A DNA stretch of 6,170 bases from Desulfovibrio sp. UBA6121 (GTDB lineage: Bacteria > Desulfobacterota > Desulfovibrionia > Desulfovibrionales > Desulfovibrionaceae), in contig DIVX01000038.1 of NCBI GenBank assembly GCA_002422505.1, forward strand, positions 1 to 6,170, given 5' to 3'. Positions 1 to 6,096 of the stretch are shown one piece after another. The translations under genes and the position numbers were made by a program. Positions within the stretch are counted from its first letter, which is position 1. Each line of letters begins with the position of its first letter. The notes under the pieces are model-generated. The model was not told the origin of the DNA, searched no databases, and saw only the letters and a program-made list of their open reading frames with translations.

Positions 1-1474
1 CGGTGGAGAGCTTCTGCGAGGTGGTGAGGATGGTCGGGATGGTCTTGTCGTTGTCCTGGAACTCGCGCAGGAACTGCTCGCCCGCCGCGCCGTCGTTGGC
101 GGTCACGCGCACGCAGTAGTTCGGGTCCCGGCTGGTCTTCATCTGGTTGACCAGGTCGCGCACGGCCAGGGCGTGGTCCTGAGTGGCGCAGAACACCAGC
201 GTCTTCTCGCGCTGGTCGATCATGTCCATGAACAGCTTCACGCGGAACTTCTCGCGTTCCCGGATCTCGATGACGCGGTTGAAGTCGGTCTCGACATAGC
301 GCCGCCCCTCCTCCACCTCGCCCTCGATGAGCTGGTCGTCCGGCGTGTACACGTATTCGTCCAGGGTGGTGGCGATCTGCTTGACCTTGAACGGGGTCAG
401 GAAGCCGTCGTTGATGCCTTCCTTGAGCGAGTAGACGTACACCGGCTCGCCGAAATAGGCGTAGGTGTCGGCGTTGTCCGTGCGCTTGGGCGTGGCGGTA
501 AGGCCCAGTTGCACTGCGGGCGCGAAGTAGTCCAGAATGCCGCGCCAGTTGCCCTCGTTGTTGGCTCCGCCCCGGTGGCACTCGTCGATAACGATGCAGT
601 CGAAGAAGTCCGGCGGATAGTCGCCGAAGTTGGGGCTGCCGCCGGGTCCGCTCATGAAGGTCTGGAAGATGGTGAAGAAGATGCTGCCGTTCTTAGGCAC
701 GCGGCCCTTCTGGCGCACCTCGTCCGGGGAGATGCGTACCAGCGAGCCGGGGCTCTTGTCCTCAAAGGCGGAAAAAGCGTTGTAGGCCTGATCCGCAAGT
801 ATGTTGCGGTCGGCCAGGAACAGGATGCGCGGACGCCGCGAGGGCGCATTGCCGCTCTTCCAATCCACCAGGTTCCAGCGGCTATGGAACAGTTTCCAGG
901 CGATCTGGAAGGCTATGAAGGTCTTGCCCGTGCCGGTCGCCAGGGTCAGCAGCACGCGCGGCTTGCCCTCCGCGATGGCCTCCATGACGCGGTTGACCGC
1001 AATGTCCTGGTAATAGCGCCCGCCGAAGGTGCCGCCCCTGTCCTCGAAGGGAACCACGGCGAAGCGGTCGCGCCAGGCGTTCTGCGTGGCAAAGGTGCGG
1101 CTCCACAACTCTTCCGGGCTGGGGAACGCAGGCGCGTCGCCCTCGGCCCCGGTGTCCATGTCGATGCCGTAGATGGCCTGACCGTTGGTGGAGTATGTGA
1201 AGCGGGTCGCCAGCTTCTGCGCGTAGCGCTTGGCCTGGGCCACGCCCTCGGTGTGCGGCAGGTCCCACTTCTTGGCCTCGACCACAGCCAGCTTGCGGTT
1301 GCGGAACACCAGCACATAGTCGGCGATTTCTGGCTTGGTGCGCGCGCCCGCGCCCTGCAAGCGGCCTTGGGTGATCTGGAACTCGCGCAGAATGCGGCTG
1401 CCTTCCACCACGCCCCAGCCCGCCGCTTTCAAGGCGGGGTCGATGTGCTCGGCGCGGGTTTCGGCTTCGTTCAT
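1..1474 (-). CDS. hsdR: Type I restriction enzyme subunit R (HsdR), N-terminal 491 residues, cut by the window edge
   Basis: This is the motor and nuclease subunit of a Type I R-M complex. It translocates DNA using ATP and cuts unmodified DNA when bound to HsdM and HsdS. From the ATG at 1474 the frame is open to the left edge. The start reads MNEAETRAEHIDPALKAAGW, a typical beginning for this family. A PD-(D/E)xK nuclease site is visible (D52, then E66-A67-K68). Superfamily 2 helicase motifs follow: Walker A ATGTGKT at 179-185, a DECH box at 297-300, TATPKR at 326-331, and VFCAT at 427-431. The later helicase motif VI and the C-terminal HsdM/HsdS-binding region lie outside the window. An AAGAAGG ribosome site lies 11 bases before the ATG. 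A GTG at 1561 is also in frame, but family alignment favours 1474. The gene is separated from fic by 574 bp, so it may have its own promoter. Family assignment is secure. Confidence 0.96.
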   Translation of the reverse strand, partial: MNEAETRAEHIDPALKAAGWGVVEGSRILREFQITQGRLQGAGARTKPEIADYVLVFRNRKLAVVEAKKWDLPHTEGVAQAKRYAQKLATRFTYSTNGQAIYGIDMDTGAEGDAPAFPSPEELWSRTFATQNAWRDRFAVVPFEDRGGTFGGRYYQDIAVNRVMEAIAEGKPRVLLTLATGTGKTFIAFQIAWKLFHSRWNLVDWKSGNAPSRRPRILFLADRNILADQAYNAFSAFEDKSPGSLVRISPDEVRQKGRVPKNGSIFFTIFQTFMSGPGGSPNFGDYPPDFFDCIVIDECHRGGANNEGNWRGILDYFAPAVQLGLTATPKRTDNADTYAYFGEPVYVYSLKEGINDGFLTPFKVKQIATTLDEYVYTPDDQLIEGEVEEGRRYVETDFNRVIEIREREKFRVKLFMDMIDQREKTLVFCATQDHALAVRDLVNQMKTSRDPNYCVRVTANDGAAGEQFLREFQDNDKTIPTILTTSQKLST

Positions 1475-1509
1475 GGCGCGTTGTGCCTTCTTGGCTCGTG
1501 TCCGATGGG

Positions 1510-1576
1510 TTTGCGTCTCACTTTTCGCATTTTTTGAGACGCAACCGGGTTTGTGTCTCACAGGTGAGACTCAAAA
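1510..1576. repeat. 67-bp dyad module, copy 1 (upstream of hsdR)
   Basis: The module has two parts. The first is a perfect inverted repeat, TTGCGTCTCA (1511-1520) and TGAGACGCAA (1535-1544), with a 14-bp centre. After 5 bp comes a tight dyad, GTCTCAC (1555-1561) and GTGAGAC (1564-1570), with a 2-bp centre, flanked by TTTGT on the left and TCAAAAA on the right. It ends 36 bp from the hsdR start, inside its probable leader. A short minus-strand reading frame ends in TTTTTGA exactly at its edge (stop 1573-1571). No U-run follows the stem in the minus-strand direction, so an intrinsic terminator is unlikely. The best reading is a binding site for a dimeric protein, with an RNA hairpin as an alternative. 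Confidence 0.85.
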
Positions 1577-1630
1577 ACTCCTCTCTGCTTCGACGATCAC
1601 GGTATCTCTTCCCTTGTCATCCCTCGTCAT

Positions 1631-1679
1631 CCTTAACTTGCGCAGCGGCTAAGTTAAGGGAAACGCGTTTGCCTTAACT
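1631..1679. repeat. Three alternately oriented AGTTAAGG boxes forming overlapping inverted repeats
   Basis: CCTTAACTT (1631-1639) and AAGTTAAGG (1651-1659) form a 9-bp inverted repeat with an 11-bp loop. The same central box pairs with CCTTAACT (1672-1679) around a 12-bp loop that contains the palindrome AAACGCGTTT. The two stems share the middle box and are mutually exclusive, so only one can form at a time. The last box runs into the stop codon of the hsdR-like fragment. No function is known to me. It could be two overlapping operators or an alternating RNA fold. Confidence 0.7.
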
Positions 1680-1745
1680 AAAGAACAGGCTATGGTAGCG
1701 CCCTGCCTCGGCGATGTGCTCGACGCGGGTTTCGGCTTCGTCCAC
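1674..1745 (-). pseudogene. Remnant copy of an hsdR 5' end (23 codons)
   Basis: Bases 1712-1744 match bases 1441-1473 of hsdR at 31 of 33 positions and in the same orientation. Read from a GTG at 1745, which follows a GGAGG ribosome site, the frame gives DEAETRVEHIAEAG and stops with TAA at 1674-1676 after 23 codons. The true hsdR reads NEAETRAEHIDPAL over the same stretch. Similarity ends abruptly after the EHI codons. Weak likeness continues upstream of the start: ACACG followed by AAGAAG occurs ahead of both copies. This looks like the leftover of a second hsdR copy after deletion or recombination. A functional short leader peptide cannot be excluded. Confidence 0.6.
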
Positions 1746-1956
1746 ACAGCCTCCGGTGCGCCTGACTGCGCTTGGGTCTTCTTCCGCGTGTTCTCGCGAT
1801 TAGCGATGAAACACTTATCCCGCTGTTGTTACATGCTAAGTCTTGTGTGGAAGGGCACGTAGCGTTTTGCGTTAAAACACTTTGAGCCAGGCTAGGTGGT
1901 TTAGCGTAGGGGCTATAATTCCCCGACCAGCCTATGATCGCAGCCAGGAACACTAT

Positions 1957-1970
1957 TTTTGTGTCTCACC
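1957..1970. repeat. Isolated half-site of the dyad module
   Basis: TTTTGTGTCTCACC repeats the left arm of the two modules and stands 30 bp before copy 2. Its right-hand partner is degenerate (GGGACAAA at 1977-1984), giving at best an imperfect dyad. With this site, five boxes lie within about 100 bp downstream of fic. Confidence 0.65.
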
Positions 1971-1987
1971 TGTTCGGGACAAACGCG

Positions 1988-2054
1988 TTTGTGTCTCATT
2001 CTTTTGAATTCATGAGACACAACGTGATTTGTATCTCACGGGTGAGACTCAAAA
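1988..2054. repeat. 67-bp dyad module, copy 2 (overlaps the end of fic)
   Basis: It has the same layout as the copy at 1510-1576. TTGTGTCTCA (1989-1998) and TGAGACACAA (2013-2022) form a perfect 10-bp inverted repeat with a 14-bp centre. After 5 bp comes TTTGTATCTCAC (2028-2039), then 2 bp, then GTGAGACTCAAAA (2042-2054). The fic stop codon (2051-2049) lies inside the last box. Compared with the other copy, the long stem changes C:G to T:A in both arms, so the pairing is kept while the sequence changes. The 14-bp centres share only about six of fourteen bases. This points to selection for the dyad itself. Confidence 0.85.
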
Positions 2055-3176
2055 CGCCTCTTTTCCCTCGGCAATGTTTAGTAATTCTCTAAAGATGTAC
2101 AGCCCTGGTCTGCTTCCGCGTCCTTCTCGAATGGTATGTAAAATGCCCCCGTCACGGAGAAGAGGGAGAATCCGATTTGCCGTAGCCTTTGGAATACCAG
2201 AAAAGCTGGTGAAAGCCGGAGTGGAAAAAATGGGCGTCTTGAACATGAAATCCACAGCCCGGATCGCATGCTGGGAACGCGTTAAATCCACGGCCAGTTC
2301 TTTCACACGATCATAGAGGGCAAGAATTGCCTGGGCTTTGCTCGCATTTTCTGCGGCTTGTTCCTTTACGCCTTGGAGAAAAAACACACACCAGTCCGTC
2401 CAGGCTCCATCGCGTGAGACAGCGCGCAATTTCTCCTGGTACTCCTCTCGATTTATCTCCAGATAGCCGCTCATATAAAAATCTGGACGTGTGAGTAGCT
2501 TGCGTTGATACATAAAGAGCGGAATCAGCATTCTACCCAAGCGGCCATTGCCATCCATGAACGGGTGGAGAGCCTCGAACTCAACGTGTAAAATGGCAAG
2601 CTGAACAAGAATATCTGACGCATGAGTGCTGCTGAGATAGTGCTCCCATGCATCCATACCCGCCATAAGATGCTCGGGGGGTACCGGCACAAAGCTCGCC
2701 TCTTCGATGGAGCAGCCCTTGAAACCGATCCAGTTCTGTTCCGTGCGATAGCGCCCAGGGGATTTGTCTTGTCCACGTACGCCCTGCATGAGCATGCCAT
2801 GCGCCGTGCGCAGCAATTGCTGCGACAACGGTCGCCGCTCCATCTCCTTGACGCAGGCCAGCATGGCGCTCCGATAGTTGAGCACTTCCTCGGCCTCATC
2901 CCGCTTTGTCTGCGTGAAGGCTTCCGACTCTCCTCCTGCTTCAATCTCCAGCACCTCCCCGATCGTTACGCGGGTGCCTTCGATCTTCGCGGAAAGGACG
3001 GCTTCCTGCGTCGTCAGGGGTGAGAGAAGAACATCAGCGTTGGGGATGGCGGACAGCAGGCCGTCATACCGGGCCAGGCCCGCGCTGGCGGGGCCAATGA
3101 GCGGAATGAGCTTGGGCCAGTCGAGTTCCTTTGGCGGGAACTTCCCCAGGTGGTAATGAACCGGCTGCGTTTCCAT
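2049..3176 (-). CDS. Fic-family protein (probable AMP-transferase) with N-terminal inhibitory helix and C-terminal winged-helix-like region
   Basis: Fic proteins usually transfer AMP from ATP to a hydroxyl side chain of a target protein, and some also remove it. This 375-residue protein has the full active-site motif HPFMDGNGRLGR at 204-215 (catalytic H204). The inhibitory motif SAKIEG at 62-67 marks a class II, N-terminally self-inhibited Fic. The N-terminal region LGKFPPKELDW and the length resemble Shewanella SoFic, about 370 residues. Residues of about 300-365 look like a winged helix-turn-helix (TPAFTSFSGIPKATANRILPLL region), which could bind DNA. The ATG at 3176 was chosen because GGCGGGA precedes it and it starts 10 bp after the hsdS stop. 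An ATG at 3299 would overlap hsdS and add unrelated residues. The gene is cotranscribed with hsdS. Its GC is lower than that of hsdM, suggesting separate acquisition. The target protein cannot be read from the sequence. Confidence 0.93.
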   Translation of the reverse strand: METQPVHYHLGKFPPKELDWPKLIPLIGPASAGLARYDGLLSAIPNADVLLSPLTTQEAVLSAKIEGTRVTIGEVLEIEAGGESEAFTQTKRDEAEEVLNYRSAMLACVKEMERRPLSQQLLRTAHGMLMQGVRGQDKSPGRYRTEQNWIGFKGCSIEEASFVPVPPEHLMAGMDAWEHYLSSTHASDILVQLAILHVEFEALHPFMDGNGRLGRMLIPLFMYQRKLLTRPDFYMSGYLEINREEYQEKLRAVSRDGAWTDWCVFFLQGVKEQAAENASKAQAILALYDRVKELAVDLTRSQHAIRAVDFMFKTPIFSTPAFTSFSGIPKATANRILPLLRDGGILHTIREGRGSRPGLYIFRELLNIAEGKEAF

Positions 3177-3186
3177 ATTCCCGCCC

Positions 3187-4383
3187 CTATAACTCACCAT
3201 TAAAGGCTTTGTGAAGCAGGGATTTCTTGAGCTCGTCCAGGGCGGCCAGCTTTTGCTTGTAGATGGATTCGAGAAGTTGTGTTGTTGCCAACAACGCATC
3301 TAAATGGGCAACAATCGTCTGCTGCTCACGCAGGTGGGGAAGCGAAAGCTTGAGATTCTTTGAGTCTGGCACCCGCATATGCTGAACTGTGGCACCAGAA
3401 CCCAAAGCACGAATCTGGCCTTGCAAATCCTCCGACTGGAATGCGTAGAGAAGGAAGTGGTTATCCAGTTGTGTTGGGTCAGCTCGATATGACACTAGCC
3501 GCTGGCCAAGAAACACTTTGTCATCGCTTAGGAGCATTCCGACCTCCCCAAGCGGAGCCTCCCTCGTCAAGATCACATCACCGGACTTTGGCGTTTGCCG
3601 GCGTGTCCAAACATTGTAAGTATCCTCCGTAACGTAGTAGACAGAATCGAGATTTACCTTGCCCCCGCGGACGTTTGTTGTGCGAATCATTTTGAAGGGC
3701 GTGGGTTCATCAACTTTTGGTGCAGTCTTATTCACACAGTCCATTATCGACTCGCAAACGTTTTCAATCCGCTGGCGTTCCCACCCCTCGCCCCGCTGCG
3801 TGAACACCGCCTGCAAGTGGCTCTCGAACAACTCCCGCGCGTTTTTGAGGTTCTGCTCGGCGTTGGCCTTGGCCGTGGCGATGCCGTCAAAGGCGTCGTC
3901 GAGAAGGGCGACGATGCGCTGTTGTTCGGGGAGGGGGGGGAGCGGGATGGGCACTTCTTTAAGCTTGCCACCAGAGAGCTCCTTGAAGGTTGCCCCCGTG
4001 CCAAGGTCATTAAGAAGTTCAACGCTTTTGCCCAGGAAGTAGAACAAAAACTTGTGGTCGAGGGTTTTGTCCGGAACCAGCCCTTTGCAGCCTTGGTTCG
4101 TGGCCATTGGCGCTGCATTAATCACCAGATGCCCAATAGGCGCGCGTGAGGAGAGGATCACCGAATACGGAGGCAAAGGCCTTGCAGAGCAATTTTGCAG
4201 GCCGAGATCGGTAAGAGTTCGCTCGGAATTGCTGACATAGGGAGAGCTGCGTTTGCCCATTTCAGCAGGCGTAATCCATTGATGCTGACCGCCCCAATAC
4301 TCTTCGATGCCTGTCTTGGGTGTGCCGCCATTTACAATGTCGCACAACTCTCCCAGCGTCTTAACCTCCCACCCCTCCTTCAC
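3187..4383 (-). CDS. hsdS: Type I specificity subunit S (HsdS)
   Basis: HsdS recognises the split DNA target and holds the two HsdM subunits and HsdR. The 398-residue protein has the classic two-repeat build. Target-recognition domain 1 spans about 5-148. The first conserved spacer follows (LPPLPEQQRIVALLDDAF from 149, with a helical arm to about 195). Domain 2 spans about 200-345. The second conserved spacer (LPHLREQQTIVAHLDALL from 348) ends in the helix LDELKKSLLHKAFNGEL. The GTG at 4383 was chosen because it overlaps the hsdM stop (GTGA) and puts WEVKTLGELCDIV at the start, as in relatives. A longer frame to 4551 only reads the hsdM tail out of frame. The conserved spacer contains a run of eight C (3940-3933) that could slip. 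The recognised sequence cannot be predicted from the protein by eye. Confidence 0.95.
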   Translation of the reverse strand: MKEGWEVKTLGELCDIVNGGTPKTGIEEYWGGQHQWITPAEMGKRSSPYVSNSERTLTDLGLQNCSARPLPPYSVILSSRAPIGHLVINAAPMATNQGCKGLVPDKTLDHKFLFYFLGKSVELLNDLGTGATFKELSGGKLKEVPIPLPPLPEQQRIVALLDDAFDGIATAKANAEQNLKNARELFESHLQAVFTQRGEGWERQRIENVCESIMDCVNKTAPKVDEPTPFKMIRTTNVRGGKVNLDSVYYVTEDTYNVWTRRQTPKSGDVILTREAPLGEVGMLLSDDKVFLGQRLVSYRADPTQLDNHFLLYAFQSEDLQGQIRALGSGATVQHMRVPDSKNLKLSLPHLREQQTIVAHLDALLATTQLLESIYKQKLAALDELKKSLLHKAFNGEL

Positions 4384-5834
4384 AACAACCCCCGAATGGT
4401 CGCCAGCACGTCCGCGCTCTCGGCGTCGAGGGCGGCGATCTCGTCCATGATTTCTTCGGGTGTGCGCAGGGCGACCTCCTCGCCATTGTTCGGGTTTTTC
4501 ACCGAGAGATCGAAGGTGCCCTGGTCGATTGTGGCCGCGTCCACGCTCCACGACTGCGGCGAATCGGCAAAGGTCTTCTGCTGCGCCAAAAAGTCGGCCA
4601 AATCATCGTCGTTCAGCGGGTTGGTTTTGCCCATGTTGCGGCCAGGGTTCAGCTTGTAGAACCACACCCTGCGCGTGGGCGCGCCCTTTTCAAAGAACAG
4701 CACAACCGTCTTCACGCCCGCGCCCTGGAACGTGCCGCCCGGCAAATCGAGCACCGTGTGCAGATTGCAGCTTTCCAGCAAGAGCCTGCGCAGGTTCACT
4801 GAGGCGTTGTCGGTGTTGGACAGAAAGGTGTTCTTGATGACGATGCCAGCCCGGCCCCCGGCTTTGAGGATCTTGATGAAGTGCTGCAGGAACAGGAAGG
4901 CGGTCTCGCCGGTCTTGATGGGGAAGTTCTGCTGAACCTCCTTGCGTTCCTTGCCGCCAAAGGGCGGATTGGCCAGCACCACATCAAAGCGGTCGCGCTC
5001 CTGAATATCGGCCAGGTTCTCGGCCAGCGTGTTGGTGCGGATGATGTTCGGCGCCTCGATGCCGTGCAGGATCATGTTCATGATGGCGATGACGTAGGCG
5101 AGGCTCTTCTTCTCCTTGCCGTAGAAGGTGCGCCCTTGCAGCGTGTCCAGGTCGCTGGTGGTCAGCTCCGGCGTGCGGGTCAGGTAGTCGTAGGCCTCGC
5201 ACAAAAAGCCCGCCGAGCCCACTGCGCCGTCGTAGATGCGCTCGCCCACCCTGGGCCGCACCACCTGGATGATGGCGCGGATGAGCGGGCGCGGGGTATA
5301 GTATTCGCCGCCGTTGCGCCCGGCGTTGCCCATGTTCTTGATCTTGGCCTCGTACAGGTGCGAGAGCTCGTGCTTCTCGGTCTGCGACTGGAAGCGCAAG
5401 CCGTCGATGTGCTCGATGATCTCGCGCAGGTTGTAGCCGCTGTGGATCTTGTTCTTGATCTCGCTGAAGATCTCGCCAACCTTGTACTCGATGGTGTTGG
5501 GGCTGCTGGCGCGCTCTTTGAAGCCGCGCAGGTAGGGAAAGAGCTTGTGCTCAACGAACTCCCTCAGGTCGTCGCCCAGGAGCACGGCGTTGTGATCGAT
5601 CTTGCCGTCTGGCCCTTTTGGCGCGGCCCAGCTTTCCCAGCGATAGGGCGCGTCGAGGATGAACGCGTAGGGCTTGCCCGTCAGGCGGGCCTCCATGGCT
5701 TTCTCGCGCTCTAGGTCGTCCAGGTACTTGAGGAAGAGCAGCCAGGAGGTCTGCTCGGTGTAGTCCAGCTCGGTGGCGCAACCAGCCTCTTTCCAGAGGA
5801 TGTCGTCAACGTTCTTGAAGGTTTGTTCGAACAT
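4380..5834 (-). CDS. hsdM: Type I DNA adenine-N6 methyltransferase subunit M (HsdM)
   Basis: HsdM uses S-adenosylmethionine to methylate adenine in the site chosen by HsdS, protecting host DNA. The 484-residue protein has an N-terminal helical HsdM_N domain (about 5-150), which includes TSWLLFLKYLDDLE at 29-42. The methylase core follows: GEYYTPRPLI at 176-185, the cofactor-binding motif I variant DGAVGSAGF at 202-210, and the catalytic NPPF at 289-292. The C-terminal tail (about 440-484) probably contacts HsdS. Length and motif order are normal and no break is seen. The ATG at 5834 has AAGGAA 11 bases upstream and is the first good start. It is the first gene of the hsdM-hsdS-fic unit, behind a candidate promoter and a set of phased repeats. 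A large plus-strand open frame across it (4881-5714) is an antisense artefact. Confidence 0.97.
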   Translation of the reverse strand: MFEQTFKNVDDILWKEAGCATELDYTEQTSWLLFLKYLDDLEREKAMEARLTGKPYAFILDAPYRWESWAAPKGPDGKIDHNAVLLGDDLREFVEHKLFPYLRGFKERASSPNTIEYKVGEIFSEIKNKIHSGYNLREIIEHIDGLRFQSQTEKHELSHLYEAKIKNMGNAGRNGGEYYTPRPLIRAIIQVVRPRVGERIYDGAVGSAGFLCEAYDYLTRTPELTTSDLDTLQGRTFYGKEKKSLAYVIAIMNMILHGIEAPNIIRTNTLAENLADIQERDRFDVVLANPPFGGKERKEVQQNFPIKTGETAFLFLQHFIKILKAGGRAGIVIKNTFLSNTDNASVNLRRLLLESCNLHTVLDLPGGTFQGAGVKTVVLFFEKGAPTRRVWFYKLNPGRNMGKTNPLNDDDLADFLAQQKTFADSPQSWSVDAATIDQGTFDLSVKNPNNGEEVALRTPEEIMDEIAALDAESADVLATIRGLL

Positions 5835-5906
5835 GGGGCGTGGGTTCCTTGCTGGGGGCGTTTGCCGTGCGCGGGCCGGGTGTGGGTGGTCGCGAGGCTG
5901 GAGAAA

Positions 5907-5935
5907 TCACTAGCGGCTAGGCCAGGGTATGTCAA
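5907..5935 (-). promoter_or_regulatory. Candidate sigma-70 type promoter for hsdM-hsdS-fic
   Basis: The minus strand carries a perfect TTGACA (5935-5930). At 17 bp it is followed by TAGTGA (5912-5907), and at 18 bp by AGTGAT. Both are weak -10 boxes, as expected if an activator is needed. Transcription would start near 5900, leaving a leader of about 65 bases before the hsdM ATG. The four phased repeats lie further upstream on the same side. Confidence 0.45.
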
Positions 5936-5971
5936 AACGGCAAGGGGCTAAGGTGCCCTGTCTTTCGGCTC

Positions 5972-6045
5972 ATGCTACACCGGGCTAGGCCTGTGCTACA
6001 CCGCTTTTGGTTCATGCTACACCGGAAAACCGCCATGCTACACCG
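5972..6045. repeat. Four 11-bp direct repeats at exact 21-bp period
   Basis: ATGCTACACCG occurs at 5972-5982, 6014-6024 and 6035-6045, and GTGCTACACCG at 5993-6003. Starts are exactly 21 bp apart, or two helical turns, so all four present the same DNA face. The 10-bp stretches between them are unrelated to one another. The nearest repeat ends 36 bp upstream of the candidate -35 box of hsdM. This is the arrangement expected of cooperative binding sites for an activator, or of iteron-type sites. The units are too short and too closely spaced for CRISPR repeats. Confidence 0.85.
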
Positions 6046-6096
6046 CCTGAGTGCAGCCGAATTGGCAGGCTTTGGAGGTTTGGGGCGAAGAGGGGA

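Larger units (their letters stand above)
1475..2048. other. Repeat-rich non-coding gap between fic and hsdR
   Basis: No convincing full-length gene fits here on either strand. The stretch holds two matched dyad modules (1510-1576 and 1988-2054), an extra half-site (1957-1970), three AGTTAAGG boxes (1631-1679) and a near-copy of the hsdR 5' end (1712-1744). The palindrome AAACGCGTTT occurs at 1661-1670 and again at 1981-1990. The plus strand has a perfect TATAAT at 1914-1919 but no credible -35 box and no gene to serve. No clear minus-strand promoter for hsdR could be picked out, although the spacing implies there may be one. The open frame at 1690-1953 (minus, GTG start) has a basic, arginine-rich C-terminal half, typical of out-of-frame reading. 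Taken together, the region looks like a regulatory segment combined with a rearrangement scar. Confidence 0.75.

Noticed and set aside
173..1537. 454-codon open frame on the plus strand
   Set aside because: It lies antisense to hsdR, which has nuclease and helicase motifs in order. Long antisense frames are common over high-GC genes and this one shows no recognisable domain.
1832..1838. ATGCTAA resembling the phased repeats upstream of hsdM
   Set aside because: Only the first six bases match and no neighbour stands at 21 bp, so it is not counted as a repeat unit.
1914..1919. Perfect TATAAT on the plus strand
   Set aside because: No -35 box stands at a suitable distance and no plus-strand gene follows. 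It is likely chance within the GGGG...CCCC surround.
1690..1953. 87-codon minus-strand frame in the fic-hsdR gap
   Set aside because: It relies on a GTG start without a clear ribosome site. Its arginine-rich second half reads the hsdR-like duplicate in the wrong frame.
1989..2022. Intrinsic terminator after fic
   Set aside because: The 10-bp stem is strong enough, but it is AT/GC mixed and no U-run follows in the minus-strand direction. The matched second copy suggests a regulatory dyad instead.
2414..2421. Further GTGAGAC box inside fic
   Set aside because: A single box without a partner arm, within conserved coding sequence. Expected by chance.
3187..4551. Longer HsdS starting at 4551
   Set aside because: The first 56 residues are the hsdM tail read out of frame. 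The GTG at 4383 gives the usual 4-bp overlap and the family's normal N-terminus.
4881..5714. 277-codon open frame on the plus strand
   Set aside because: It is antisense to hsdM, rich in L, V, A and D with no family signature, and explained by the codon bias of hsdM.
5972..6045. Phased repeats as a mini CRISPR array
   Set aside because: Units of 11 bp with 10-bp intervals are far below CRISPR repeat and spacer lengths and do not resemble the I-C repeat next door.
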